Origin: Stemphylium vesicarium
Taxonomy: Eukaryota; Ascomycota; Dothideomycetes; Pleosporales; Pleosporaceae
Length of the DNA stretch: 64,000 nucleotides
Reading direction: 5' to 3'
Assembly (NCBI GenBank): GCA_004380135.1
Contig: QXCR01000010.1
Coordinates: 558,001 to 622,000, forward strand
Every line of letters begins with the position of its first letter. Position 1 is the first letter of the stretch. Below are positions 34,045 through 45,031 of the stretch, piece by piece. Both the position numbers and the translations under genes were made by a program. Below the pieces are notes generated by a model. It ran no database searches. It saw only the letters and a program-made list of their open reading frames with translations, and was not told where the DNA came from.

Positions 34045-35592
34045 TTAGTCCGTGCCGTTGCCCAGCCGCATCGTACTCAAGTTCTCAGCCCGGACCTTTT
34101 GAATATGATCAATTGCCTCGATCAGATGCGGCACAAACTTTGCTGGGTTTTCCGTCGCTGGAAAATGACCAAGCCCTGGCATTGTCTTGTGCATTGCCCC
34201 CGGAATCTTGCCCGCTGTTTTCTGCGACATTTCTGGCGTGTTGGACCAGTCGTATTCGCCCGTCAACATGTACACGGGGCAGTTCTGGGTGTCGATTGAC
34301 GCTACGCGGGATCGGCCGTCCCACCCTCCAAAGTAAAAATCCAGGTCTCCGTGGAAAATCTGTACGTATGTTAGATAGATGTATTCCTAAAGGGAGCGCC
34401 AAGGTATTTACGCCGTAGGCCTGAGCGCTGTATGTATGCCATATCAGTTGCTTGTTCGCCCGGGGCGCAGTGGGCGACATCATCTATACTACGTCAGTTG
34501 TGTTTCCTCCATGATCAGTGTCTAGATAACGTACGCCATAAACCCACTCAGGGTTGTATAACGTTTGGTTGACATATGGAGAGCGATCGTGCCATGATCG
34601 CTCCATGTTCAGATGCTCGGAGCTACGGTCATCAGCATGGATCTGCCATATTTTGCTTGTATCCCTACCCTTGCAGAGGAATGGTGCCTGCTGCGCCAAC
34701 TTCCTTGTGACGAATAGCGACCGCAAGGCAGACCTGACCAGCCATACTGGCGCCGCAGATGATTGGTCTGCGTAGGCCTAGTTTCTTTACAAAGGCTGCA
34801 ATGATGCCCACGTAGCTGTCTTCTGTGTTTGTGTGTGCGGCGGCATTCTTGGAAGGAAAACTACGTCCATGTCCTGGCAAGTCGAAGGCGTACATGGTGC
34901 ATTTCTTGCGCATCTTTGCATCGTTCATGACACCGTGGTATTGACGGCTGTCGCTTCCAGCAGTATGCAAAAATACGATGGGCTGTTTGCCTTCGCCGGA
35001 AAATTCGTAGAATACCTTGCTGCATACGAGAGCGCCATGTTAGTATGTTTGTATATGGTCTGTAGGATAAGGCTGCCTACCATCGGCCCCATACTGGTGC
35101 TTCCAGATACGTGTACTTGCCAGTGAGAAAGTCATTCTCGGGCTCAATCTGCTCTTCTTCTTTAATTGGACCACAGTGCGCTTCGTGTGCGAGTTCCAAG
35201 ACGCGTCTCCAGACATGAGACCACTGCGCGAAGGCTGTTTGGTCGCCAAGAACCTCAATTCCCTTTTGCTTGATGTTCATGCCAAACATGCCCCAGTAGC
35301 TTTGGTAGGGCATAGCCGGAACAGGCTTAAAGTGCTGCTCCCATTGCTCCGGGAGCGCTGAAAGGGTGAATAAAGCATCTTTGGATGCGCCCGTATTGGC
35401 TTTTGCGCCGCCGTTGGTGACAGTGATGAGAAGCGTATTGTCTGAGCCACTCGACTTGATGCCAAAGGTCACAGCCTTCTCAATCGCATTCGACGAGGTG
35501 AATGCTTTCAACTGGTCATCGGACTGAAGGAGCTTGGGAAGCGCATCTGTAGTGCCTTTCAAAGCCTTGGTGAGATCAGACCAGTCGGACAT
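34045..35592 (-). CDS. Alpha/beta hydrolase fused to an N-terminal SCP2-like domain
   Basis: Five exons: 35592-35081, 35019-34669, 34622-34535, 34483-34412 and 34359-34045, giving 445 residues. Introns are 46-61 nt. The 46-nt intron 2 explains an apparent frame change near 34668 and restores PLQGSEHLNMERSWHDRSPY. Residues 1-165 look like an SCP2 sterol-carrier-type domain (ALFTLSALPEQWEQHFKPVP, QSYWGMFGMNIKQKG). The hydrolase part starts at about 171, with FLHTAGSDSRQYH, the DLPGHGRS turn, nucleophile Ser262 in GASMAG, a late acidic candidate (EYDWS) and His405 in GLGHFPATE. Such fungal proteins are usually annotated as alpha/beta hydrolases of unknown substrate. Sterol or lipid binding by the N-terminal part is an inference. 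Confidence 0.85.
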
Positions 35593-36571
35593 GGTTGTAT
35601 TTGGGGTGCAATGGCTCGGTGCGACGATTCAAATGAAACGGTAGGTGAAATAGACACAAGAAACAACAGTTGAAGCACATGGTGACGGCGCGCTTCGTAC
35701 ATATAGCAGCGCGTCAACCCCCAGCGTCGCCAGTTTAGGGCTAGCTAGTGACAAGGCAAGGAGGGGTAACGTCCAATGCGGGGTGGTGATGCACACGTGG
35801 GTGCACGTCTCGAAATTCGCTCGTCATAGTCAATGAGCTCTCGTCGCTTGCCCAGACCGGATTTGGGCGACTAGCTGGCGCTGCATGTCGTGATGAGGAA
35901 GCGAAAAATGCTGATCGAGTAGCCGAGCAGCGCGAAAGACAGGTTAAAGTCCCTAGCGCAACCGCCTGGGGTTAAGAGTGTTGGATAGCGGGAGTGGGAG
36001 TGCTGGACGGACCTGGACGAGGCCGATCTTTCCCCACAGCACGCCAAAACCAGATCCATTCTCCGCTTTCGCCCTTGCCACAGAAGCCCGAGGGCCATCA
36101 GCTTTTCCACTTCACCGCAAGCCATTTGCACTCCTCACAGGCCATATTCTGACTGTACTGCACTACATATGCTTTCCTTCTCATTGCCCTTTCTTTTTAT
36201 AGTCCAAGTGTCAGCGGTAAGGCCACAGGGATGACGATTGTAGTGGTGCCCGGAATCTAGACTGGGTGATTCGTAAGAATCACGCAAATGACACTGGAAG
36301 GGCCAAGGTCACCAAGGCAGGAGTGGTATGAGCAAAGTGCGAATAATTATGGGCATTGTAAAAGCTTAGCATGAATATTAGGAACGTAGCCTACAGGGAG
36401 AAGAGGCAATGCATGCGGAAGCGTCGTGTGGACAGCAAGAAATACATGGCTCGCACGCTACCTGATGGAGCATCTCATGCGGCCCATAGACTCAATTGAA
36501 CAATAGGAAGTAAATTCCCAAAAAGTGGTATCCCCGCCGGCGCTTCCAAATGCAAACATGACCTTCCCATC
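35593..36571. other. Intergenic, 1 kb
   Basis: Promoter of the hydrolase gene (minus) and the 3' region beyond the EB1 extension. No gene found. Confidence 0.5.
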
Positions 36572-36931
36572 TCAGAATGTTTCGCTCTCCGACGACCCTG
36601 ACGACTGGGTAGGCAAAGGGGATGATGCAGATACTAGAGCGTTTGCAGGTGGAAGTAGTTGTGCAAATCTTGTAGATGCTGCCGACGCATGAGATGACGT
36701 ACAAGTTGGAGATGTTGAGGACACAATTTCTTTCGGGGACTTGCTGGCTTCCGGGAACCCAGGAGCTTCTGCAGAATCACGAACTTGGGCAGACTTTTTA
36801 ACTTTGGCAGCTCCAGTAGCCCCCGCAGATCCAGTCCCGTCAGGCTTGTCTAGCATCGCCTTAGCATCCAAGATTACCTGCTCGAGTTGCTTCCGCCTCT
36901 TTTCCGCAGTATCGAGAGGATTGCCGTCCGG
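36572..36931 (-). other. Open 119-codon frame continuing EB1 past its stop codon
   Basis: Directly after the EB1 TAG (36934-36932) the same frame stays open until the TGA at 36574-36572. The stretch starts PDGNPLDTAEKRRKQLEQVI, which looks helical, followed by a Ser/Ala/Pro/Lys-rich disordered part, and ends SGSSESETF. The last three residues are the same Glu-Thr-Phe that ends the normal EB1 protein. The base after TAG is C, a context known to favour leakiness. It might instead be a chance open frame or a separate small gene starting at an internal ATG. Confidence 0.5.
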
Positions 36932-37996
36932 CTAGAACGTCTCCTCCTCAGCGCCCTCAGCCTCGGGTGGAATCTCGAAGCCTTCCTCAGTCGAGTAGAG
37001 GATGGTCTGGATCTGCTTGAGCAGACCCTCGTCCTTTTCAAGTTCGGGATCGGCTTCCATGGCTTGCTGGATGAGTAGCTCGATGTCCCGAAGCTTGCTG
37101 AAATAGAAGTCCCGCTCACGCTCCAGGCCAGTGACCGTCTCCTTGAGTGCTGTGTTCTCCTCGCGCAGCGCAGCGGTGGCGGCACCTCCTCCAGAGGCGA
37201 GCGGAGTACGTGTCCTAGGGGCAGCGGTGTTGCTAGCAGCGGGTGCTCTTCGGGCGGAGGACGAGGTAGCAGCGCGAGATGCTGGAGCGGCGCCAGTGGC
37301 AAGGCCGCCCTGACCCTTGCGACGAGAGACCGGGTCGTAGTCGTGACCGGGGAAGTGCTGATCCCAGTATTGCTTGACAAACTGGAGGAATTCAAGGTTG
37401 TCTTGCATCTTGCACTTGACCAGCGACTCGACGCGGATGGGCTTGTCGATTTGGTGCTTGGCGAAGGTGTCTGGCTTTGTCAGCCAAAGCAATGGCAGAG
37501 GTTGCTGCGAGGAGTGGACATACTCTGTAATACCTTGAAGTTCTGCAGGTATGCATACTCGGTGTTGGCGTTGAACTTGACTCGGCTCATGGGAACATCA
37601 TCTGCACGCTGTTAGACTTAACGAAGCCCCACTGGCGAGCCGACTGGGAGCCTTACAGAATATGCTGTCGAAGACCTGGCATAATGCTGCTCTGTACCAA
37701 GCCATTAGCAACTGCCGTTGGAGTGCCTCGAGGTTGCTGCCCCTCGATGCCTCTTGTGTGGCTGACGTACCCAGTACCGCATTGTTCGACTTTGGTGATG
37801 TTGAGCTGGAGAAGGTTGTTCAGCCAGGCGACGAGTTCTTGTCTGCGCAAGTGATGCTGTCAGCTCATGCTTGTGACGTGAAGCAACGCCTATCAAAGTG
37901 GGAGAGAGTGTCGTAGGAGCCTAAACCGAAGTCACCCCCTCCTCTCCCTCCCCTCCCTCCTTTGCCCCCTCGACGGCCGTACCTTGATTCTCCCAT
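36932..37996 (-). CDS. BIM1: EB1/BIM1 microtubule plus-end tracking protein
   Basis: Five exons: 37996-37983 (only 14 nt), 37842-37771, 37691-37657, 37601-37524 and 37470-36932, giving 245 residues. The tiny first exon encodes MGES and part of Arg5; splicing gives MGESRQELVAWLNNLLQL, the family N-terminus. The calponin-homology domain covers about 1-105 (CGTGAALCQVFDSIF, YAYLQNFKVLQ, DNLEFLQFVKQYWDQ). A Ser/Ala/Arg linker follows. A coiled coil starts ALREENTALKETVTGLERER and leads into the EB1 domain (FYFSKLRDIELLIQ). The end is EEETF, the acidic-aromatic tail that binds CAP-Gly proteins. EB1 tracks growing microtubule ends and recruits partners for spindle and nuclear positioning. Intron 1 is 140 nt with strong G-runs. 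The frame stays open for 119 codons after the stop. Confidence 0.93.
37935..37969 (-). promoter_or_regulatory. G-quadruplex motif in EB1 intron 1
   Basis: On the transcribed-sense (minus) strand five G runs (5, 3, 4, 3 and 5 bases) lie within 35 nt, separated by loops of 1-7 bases. It begins about 14 nt after the 5' splice site of the 14-nt first exon. The placement suggests an influence on splicing, but this is inference. Confidence 0.7.
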
Positions 37997-38339
37997 GGCG
38001 AATATCTATGTATTGGCGTCTAAGGCTTTGTTTTTGGATGATCGGCGATGAGCTAAGAGCATGCGACGGTAAGGGGTGCGAAGATTGGGGCGGAGAAGGC
38101 CGTCAACGTCGAGATTGCTGTTATTTGTTGATGCGCCTTCACTGGCCGGACGCTCGACATTTTGGGCGTCGCTGCCCCACCAAGATTTTAGCGTCCTGTC
38201 AATGCGTCCTTGTCACGTGCATCGGCCTTCACGCACCTGCCCAGCTGGCCAGTTTCCACTACAGCGCAACCTCTCGACTGTGAATCTGTTTTCTATATAC
38301 ATGCGCGCACGCATATCCGAGTCGCTTCAATCTCTTCAT
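37997..38339. other. Intergenic between EB1 and the SGNH esterase gene
   Basis: A 343-bp EB1 promoter region and the 3' flank of the esterase gene. No other feature identified. Confidence 0.5.
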
Positions 38340-39130
38340 CTACACTGTGAACCCCCTCGCCACCGCCGCGGCTGCATCAACCTTATCCGCCTTGGCCGCC
38401 TCAAACGCTCTTACTACAGCCGGGTACCACACGTTCGCCATCTTAATGTCGCCAGCATCATTGGGGTGGATGCCATCTCTCAGGTCGGAGCTCGCACTGA
38501 ACCCCGCATACTGGTCCACCACCCAGATAGGGCTCTCAGTTGTGTTGAGACCCTGCGCCCATGGAACAATTGCGCGGTTGAGCTCTTGGATCTTGGTGTT
38601 GTAGTTCCCAAAGCCCATGGGCATGATTTGCGCGACCTAGTAACACTTTAGCATGGCTTCAGAACGCACTCCATCCTCGATAATATACGCACGACCATCT
38701 TCATTCGGGGATTGCCTGTCCGCATCGTGTTGATCAACTTGGTGAATGCAGCAATGATATCCGTGACAGCTTTATTCTGCTGTACAATGTCATTCGTGCC
38801 CAGATGCATGGTAACGACATCTGCTGGGTTGGTCTGCAGCCATCCATCCAACTGGTTTTTGTTCGCAATGTCTATCGCTAGGAATCCGGAATGGCCTTCA
38901 TTGTCACGGTCGTATGTGGAGTCCCTGCAGTTGTTCTCCGTCTTGCCACTACCAACAAAATTCACAGTCGCCCATTCCGTAGACTGGAGGTGTTGCCAGA
39001 GCTTGCTGCGCCAGCAAACTATTTCCGTGATGCTGTCAACGAATGGCATATACCGAATTGTAGAGCCAGTGGTCTGGGCAGATGTGGTTGCAAGTAGTGT
39101 GGTAAGAGTAAAGTATTTGAGAGGCACCAT
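38340..39130 (-). CDS. Secreted SGNH hydrolase (CE3-like acetyl esterase), altered block I
   Basis: Two exons, 39130-38693 and 38636-38340, give 244 residues. The 56-nt intron uses donor GTGCGT and acceptor TAG. A signal peptide is seen (MVPLKYFTLTTLLATTSA). Block I reads MPFVDSITEIVCW. The nucleophile Ser33 is present, but the Gly of the usual GDS motif is Val. Block III is GTND (Asn113), and block V is DGIHPND with Asp200 and His203. The spacing and the DSITE-VCW pattern match fungal carbohydrate esterase family 3 and related GDSL acetylxylan esterases. Deacetylation of plant polysaccharides outside the cell is likely, but it is uncertain whether the Val substitution is tolerated. The C-terminus is Ala-rich. 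Confidence 0.82.
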
Positions 39131-41680
39131 GTTGGTCTTGTACGTGAATTACGGCAATGAAGATTTGTGAGGCGACTGAATAGACTGTCCTTTAGTGTGT
39201 TCTCAAGATAAGAGACACGGCCGTCTTATACGTCTCCAGATAGAAAACACATCACGCTGGCTTTCGAAACTTGCCTCGTCGATACTACGATTCCATCTGC
39301 GGGAATTGATAGCAATTTTGTTAGCAAGCCCGGAAAAAGTGATTTGAAATGGTGCAGTCGGCAGTGCGTAGCATCATGCCGGGCGAGGGGGTCGATTTAT
39401 ATTCGGCTAAATGCCCGACCGCGAGACTAAGCTTATTAACATGGAAGAAGAGTCTTTCGAAAGTCGGGTCGACTTGTGCGGGGTACGCAGCGTGTCTTCC
39501 TCTTTCGGAGCGAGGATGTATTAGGTGTTGTCGCCAGATATCGTTGGGGTACCACAAATTATCCATCACACCCGTGGGCGGTAGTCGTTTTCGGGTCATA
39601 TTGCGATCCTGCAGAAGCTACATGGTAAGTTGTCAGCCACTCTACGTAATTATGTTAATCATACACAGTTGTATGGAGCTGGGCTCATCGTCTGTCGATA
39701 TCACCTAGCTTTCAGACGAAAGAACCGACAGCAGACCGAAAACCCAGAACAGCATGAGCAACGTTGGGGCTGCTTTGCCGAAGATCAATCAAGGGACCGT
39801 CAGAGCGAACAGAAAAAAACATCTAAAATGGTCCCTGATCCTCCGTACTATCGAGGTCTTGGTATCAGTGTATGCGAGGGCGGCGCAGTCCGTATTTCCG
39901 TATACCGTCGAAAGTCAGCATTTATAGTTGAAGCCCAGAACGTGGTTAGTGATCCGATCATCTACGGAAAGCAGGTTTACTGAATCGGCCAGATGACTAA
40001 TGTCTCTGTCGTTCCCCAGCACAACATGGACATTTTCCCCGCGTGTAGTTCAAGCCAGCCGAGATATGGCCGTCGGGTATTTGGGTTGAGGCAGTGCAAA
40101 GTCCAGAACTTGATCATGTTGGAGGTGTCATGGCCGCAAAAGGGCCTTCATCGGTCTACGACGGTACGGGCTGGTGAAGAGGAACGTTATGGACGTGAAA
40201 CGACTTTTGCGCAATCGCATGCGGTCGTACAACGGTTTTGCGTGGATTCATGTTGCGGAAGATGACGGCTGTGTGACGCGGAGCGAGGATTGAGATAAAC
40301 GTTTGCATACGTAGGCTGCGCATCAGCAGCCAGCTTGGCGTGGTGATGCGTCGGTGGTTCTTTGAGGAAGTGCCGATGGTGTTGAAAAGTAGGCCCAGGC
40401 TTGGATCCGAGGTGGGCCTGAGGGCAGCCACTGCAACGCACGTCCGCGTGCGTCCAACGCCACATGGCGCCGGGTCGAAGCAAGCCGCAGCGTAGGTGGA
40501 GATAGGCAACGGATGGTCACGGTGATAATGTGTAGAAGCAGCGAAGATCCGACTGCAATGTCCGCACAGAGAATAGGCGAGGGCATGAGGGCTGAAGGGC
40601 CGGGCAGTCGGGGGGGGGAGCGGGCCGATGTCTAGACACTGTCGAGAAGGACATGAGGGGTGTCCCCTGGCACGAGGAGAAGGAAATATGGTGCAGCATA
40701 AGGTGCTACTACAGCAGACAGGCCTGTCAAGCATGGTGCGATAATGCGAATTGCTGACGTCGAGGACGTGCGGAGTGTCGGAGTTGAGGGCGTGGCTGAC
40801 GGGCGGGCGCTGCCAACCCCATGTCTAAGATGTCCAAGCTACCTCCCCAATCTCCAACAACGCCGCATGCATGTCTACATCAGCCCGTTCGCAAGCGACC
40901 GTCCTAGCCGGGCGCATTCCAGACTACTATCCCGGCTCCTCGCATCGTTCCTGCCTCGGAACCTTACTTCTGCGTCTAGATACCCGTTTTCTCATTGGTG
41001 CGATGTGGCTTGCTTCTTTGTCCCTGCACCTAAGCAACAACCACGCGTCAAAGAAGCCAAGCCGCATCATTCTTGTTCATCTGTCCCTCCTGTCGCGATA
41101 AGCCCCGGTCGAGTCCCATAGGCCCGGAGCCATGACTTTCAAGCCTCTGGCCGTTGTGACGCGTAATTCCTGTGCTGTTGTGCTGTCGATTCCTGAGGTT
41201 TACACAGCCCGCCCAGTAGCCCACGGCTCTCCGCAAAGCCGCCGCATTCGGCCTTTCTCCTCGAATCACACATCAGCATGATGCCAAACACTGTACTTCC
41301 CGCAGACCCAGCTCACCGAATATACTCTGAGGAGCCTCAAGGCAACGTAGGCATGTCTTTGTCATCATCAATCGGGACTTGGTCGCGTCTTGGGAACAAG
41401 TAATCTCACACCCGTCTCCACAGCTATAAACCCTTTGTTCACACCCACCAAATACTCATTCGACTCCACGCCCTTCGTGTTTCCAATTCATCTACATTCC
41501 ATTGGTGCAGCCTTACATGTTGTTTGTGCCCAAGTCCCGCTAGCTTTGTCAATAAGTTCAACGTGAGATCGTATTGCAAGCCTCCTTTCCGGCTCAAAGC
41601 ACACCCCTAGTTTAGAAAAGCAAGCCTTCTACTCCTGTTCGGCCTGTAATCTCCATATCAGTACACGCACTACCAACGCC
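39131..41680. other. Gene-poor block, 2.5 kb
   Basis: Upstream of both the esterase gene (minus) and the DOMON-b561 gene (plus). The longest frames (for example 40156-40734 on minus and 39630-39983 on plus) lack domains, signal peptides and sensible composition. A run of nine G occurs near 40610. I see no RNA gene. Confidence 0.5.
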
Positions 41681-43315
41681 ATGAAGGGTGGCACAAGAGC
41701 AACTGCCCTCGGCCTGTTGGCACTAGGTCAGTCACCACAATCATCTATTAGTAACAGTCGACTAATATATCCTAGCATACCACGCCTCAGCTCAGGTCGC
41801 CAACATATGCCCATCGACCGGTGTCTGCTTCGGACTCAATATACCAGAGAGCACAGCATCTTCTGGTTCCGGTGATGTCTTCTTCCAGATATCGGCGCCC
41901 AGCAGCTACGAGTGGGTTGCTTTGGGGCAAGGAAGCGGTATGGCGAACTCGAACATATTCGTAGTCTACACATCCTCCGGCGGCTCCAATGTGACCTTGT
42001 CCCCACGAAGAACGAGTAGCTACCAAGCGCCAAGTCACAACACCGATGCCCAAGTAGAACTACTTGAGGGCTCTGGTGTCTCTAATGGAGTTATGACCGC
42101 GAATGTCAAGTGTAAGTCATTACATCATCACCCGCACATATCTTCTTAGCTGACCATTGCATAGGTTCGAACTGCCAAAACTGGTCTGGAGGTACCATGG
42201 ACTTCACCGCCAGCAGCGGTGATTGGATCTACGGTTACCAATCCTCAGGCGGCCCAAAAGACACAGATGACACCTCAGCCTCCATCCGCGAGCATTCCGA
42301 AAAGGCAGCCTTTTCTTGGGACTTTACCAATGCCAAAGGTGGTTCGAGCATCAACCCGCTTCTCAGTGCCTCGCCGACCGGCACCAGTGGTGGAAGCACA
42401 ACTGCAAGCTGCAGGCAACGATCGTCATCAGCCTCCGCCACGGCCACGGCCACGGCCTCAGACACAGCGGGTCAAGCTAGTGCGCAACCGACAAGCGACG
42501 ATGCGAACGACAATGATGACAACGACAGCCCGTATACTAGTCGTCCTACCTCCCGTCCTACTGGGGCGTCACCAGGGCGTTTTGCATATGAAAAACGCCA
42601 AGAAGAGCTCCCTTACTGCGACGAGCTACCCAACAATGGCGGTACAACCAACGGTAACAGCAACGCTGGCTTTACCCCCATCGGCTCCAGCGGCAGCATC
42701 TCCAACAGACGTGAAATGCTCATCGCCCACGGAGTCCTTGCTTCCCTTGCCTTCGTCATCCTTTTCCCAGCTGGCGGCATTGCCATCCGCTTGGCCTCAT
42801 TCCCCGGCATCGTCTGGATCCACGGCGCTTTCCAGATCTTCGCCTACCTCGTTTACATTGCTGGTTTCGGTCTAGGTGTCTACATTGCTTCCCAGATGAA
42901 TATGCTAGACCACTACCACCCCATCATCGGCATGGTTGTCCTTGCAGTCCTCTTCTTTCAGCCCATCATGGGCTGGATGCATCACCTGCTCTTCAAGAAG
43001 TACCAACATCGTACCTTTTGGTCGTACGCGCACGTCTGGATTGGTCGCCTTGCTATCACGCTTGGTATCATCAACGGCGGTCTTGGGCTCTACCTCGCGG
43101 AATGCTCTGGAATGAGCTCACGTACTGGCCAAATCGTCTACGGCGTGATTGCAGGCGTCATGTGGTTGGTGTGGGTAGCGGCCATGGTGATTGGCGAGAT
43201 GAGGAGGAAGAGGTCGCCGGTGGCTGACACAAGGCAAAAGCTCACAGAAGAACGGAGAGAGTCTGACCGGAGTGACGTAAACATGACTGGGCATTATGCG
43301 CCCAAGGACCAGTAG
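41681..43315 (+). CDS. DOMON-cytochrome b561 integral membrane protein
   Basis: Three exons: 41681-41726, 41776-42111 and 42165-43315, giving 510 residues. The signal peptide is split by intron 1 (MKGGTRATALGLLAL/AYHASAQ). The extracellular N-terminal domain (about 23-180; GVCFGLNIPESTASSGSGDV, YEWVALGQGSGM, the CSNCQNWSGG pair) is a cellobiose-dehydrogenase-cytochrome-like DOMON fold with Cys residues and Met ligand candidates. A Ser/Thr/Asp-rich linker with a TATATAT run follows. Residues about 255-465 form the b561 module: five or six membrane helices with His in LIAHGVLASLAF, IVWIHGAFQIF, LDHYHPIIGM and WSYAHVWIGRL, the expected heme ligands. The cytosolic tail is basic. This architecture suggests transmembrane electron transfer, possibly to extracellular iron or redox enzymes; the partner is unknown. 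Confidence 0.88.
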
Positions 43316-43505
43316 TTGATCTTGTTTCAGGAGAAGCGGGAAGGGAGCAAGGGATATCAGATCGTGTGAGGGGTCGCATGTCGGCGGAGCTAAGGGCAAG
43401 AAAAGGGTCTGGACCGTTGTGCAAGATTCTTGCTCCTGGATTTTCGTCCATTTAGAATTTAGAAAGAAAAAAAAGACATATTAGTTTCTCATACCTTTTG
43501 AGATC

Positions 43506-44436
43506 TCATCTCCTTCCCAAACCACCAAGAGCCTTACTCGCAGCAGTACTAACCTTCAAGACATCTCTGTATGTCAAACTCACCCTCGTGCCCCGCACGA
43601 CCCTCCCTCCCATAGCCTCGAACCCCAACTTATCCCCCACCAACGCCCAATTCGCCACACTTTTCTCGCTCAAGCCCTCATCAACCTCAATCGCCGCAAT
43701 GCCGTGCATGAGATCACGATACGCGGCTCCCGTCGTAATGAGCAAGGAACGAGGCTCTTGAAGGATGCGGGTAGGGAGAATTGACTTTTTCCCCTGGCCA
43801 TCGGCCTCGTCATCGCATTCTTGGCTTTGGACTTCTCCGCCGCCGTCCATAGCGTCATGCTCAGACTTTGGTTTGGCCGCGATGTCCAAGCACAGCGTTG
43901 CGCCTAGACTTACGGTAGCTACGACGGGCGCATATGCGTCCCCGTCTTCGTGCGGCATGATGCCTTCTCCGGGCTTGTATTCGTTCACCAGCACGTGATT
44001 CGGCTGCTGATGCGGTGTGTTATCGAAGATGCCTAGCGCCTTGAGTCGGTCTATGATTGGTTTGGTCAGGTAGCCTGGTAGGGGAGAATCGAGGAGCGTG
44101 TTGTTCTTGGTCAATGTGGAAGGAATTGCTTGAAGACGACGGTGAGAGAGTTGGGTCCATCTTTGGGCTGGGATCTTGCATTCGTCAGGATTAGTCGATG
44201 GCCGAGACGCGATTGAGGGTTTGATGAAACGTATGCGAAGAGCGAGGACGGGTAATAGCGGGGCAGCAGGATGTACAAAACTTAGTCCTTGTACGAGAAG
44301 TACCCACCTTTTGGAGAATCGAGCTTTCTTCTTCCTTGCTGATGAAGTTAGGGATGTAGTAAAAGTCGGGTGGTAGACCAGCAACACGAAAAGCTCCGGG
44401 GGCTTCTTTGGTCCAACGAAGCGCTGAATCCGTCAT
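43506..44436 (-). CDS. ALKBH6: ALKBH6-like 2-oxoglutarate/Fe(II) dioxygenase
   Basis: Two exons, 44436-44308 and 44174-43506, give 265 residues. The 133-nt intron is longer than its neighbours. Family marks are FYYIPNFISKEEESSIL near the start, then NHVLVNEYKPGEGIMPHEDG with iron ligands His118 and Asp120, the SLLITTGAAYRDLMHGI block with His200, and RGTRVSLTYRDV supplying the 2-oxoglutarate Arg. An acidic insertion (about 145-175, DDEADGQGKK) interrupts the jelly roll. AlkB-homologue 6 proteins are conserved in eukaryotes with a poorly defined role; nucleic acid demethylation is inferred from the family. Only one small frame separates it from the DOMON gene, which converges on it 190 bp away. 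Confidence 0.85.
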
Positions 44437-45031
44437 AATGGACGACCAGCCTCTGAAGGGTAAGGGAGACGACTGAATTCGTGTTTTAAGATTGGCTTGG
44501 AAGAAGATCGTAGAACTGATGCGGGGACGAAGTAGTGGTGGAATTGGAGTGGGCCGCTAATGTCAGCTAGTCCAGCTATCACGTGAAAACTTCGAAACTA
44601 CCAGGTACAACATGTTGCACACGCTGGGTACCTGCATGTGTAAATTTTGCACCTAAGTAGTCTCAAAGTTTGGATCGCACAGCAGCCATGTAACATATTT
44701 CCGTTCTCTGTGTAGTATTTTCACCAGACTAATCCAAGAAGTGACAAACAAGCTTAGTAGATTGCTAGATGTGCATGCAGTGCGTGTGCCATAAATAGCA
44801 ACCGAAAAAAAGGTTATGTGCTCCATGAACCGAAAGTCTATAGCCACCTAACTCCAAATGCATGATGCCAGTATTGAGGATAAGAAATGTCCTCCTGCAG
44901 AGAAGTCTCGCGGTCATATGCGTATCGGTGCCACTTTACACTCGACCTTTCCACAAAGCGGAATCGATCGGTCGTGGCCTTAGACTCAATGTTAAGATGC
45001 GCTTCCAGAACTCAACCCAAGAAGAATGAGG
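44437..45031. other. Intergenic, 0.6 kb
   Basis: Promoter of the ALKBH6-like gene and 3' flank of the F-box gene, both minus. No feature recognised. Confidence 0.5.

Noticed and set aside
34484..34726. Frameshift in the alpha/beta hydrolase
   Set aside because: A 46-nt intron with good signals (GTAGGG, TGCTGATGACC, TAG) restores the frame and the family sequence, so the gene appears intact.
40156..40734. 192-codon minus frame in the 39-41.7 kb gap
   Set aside because: Cys/Arg/Pro/His-rich with no recognisable order of motifs, and overlapping frames of similar length exist.
42219..42875. 218-codon alternate plus frame inside the DOMON-b561 gene
   Set aside because: It is a +1 shadow of a well-supported membrane protein.
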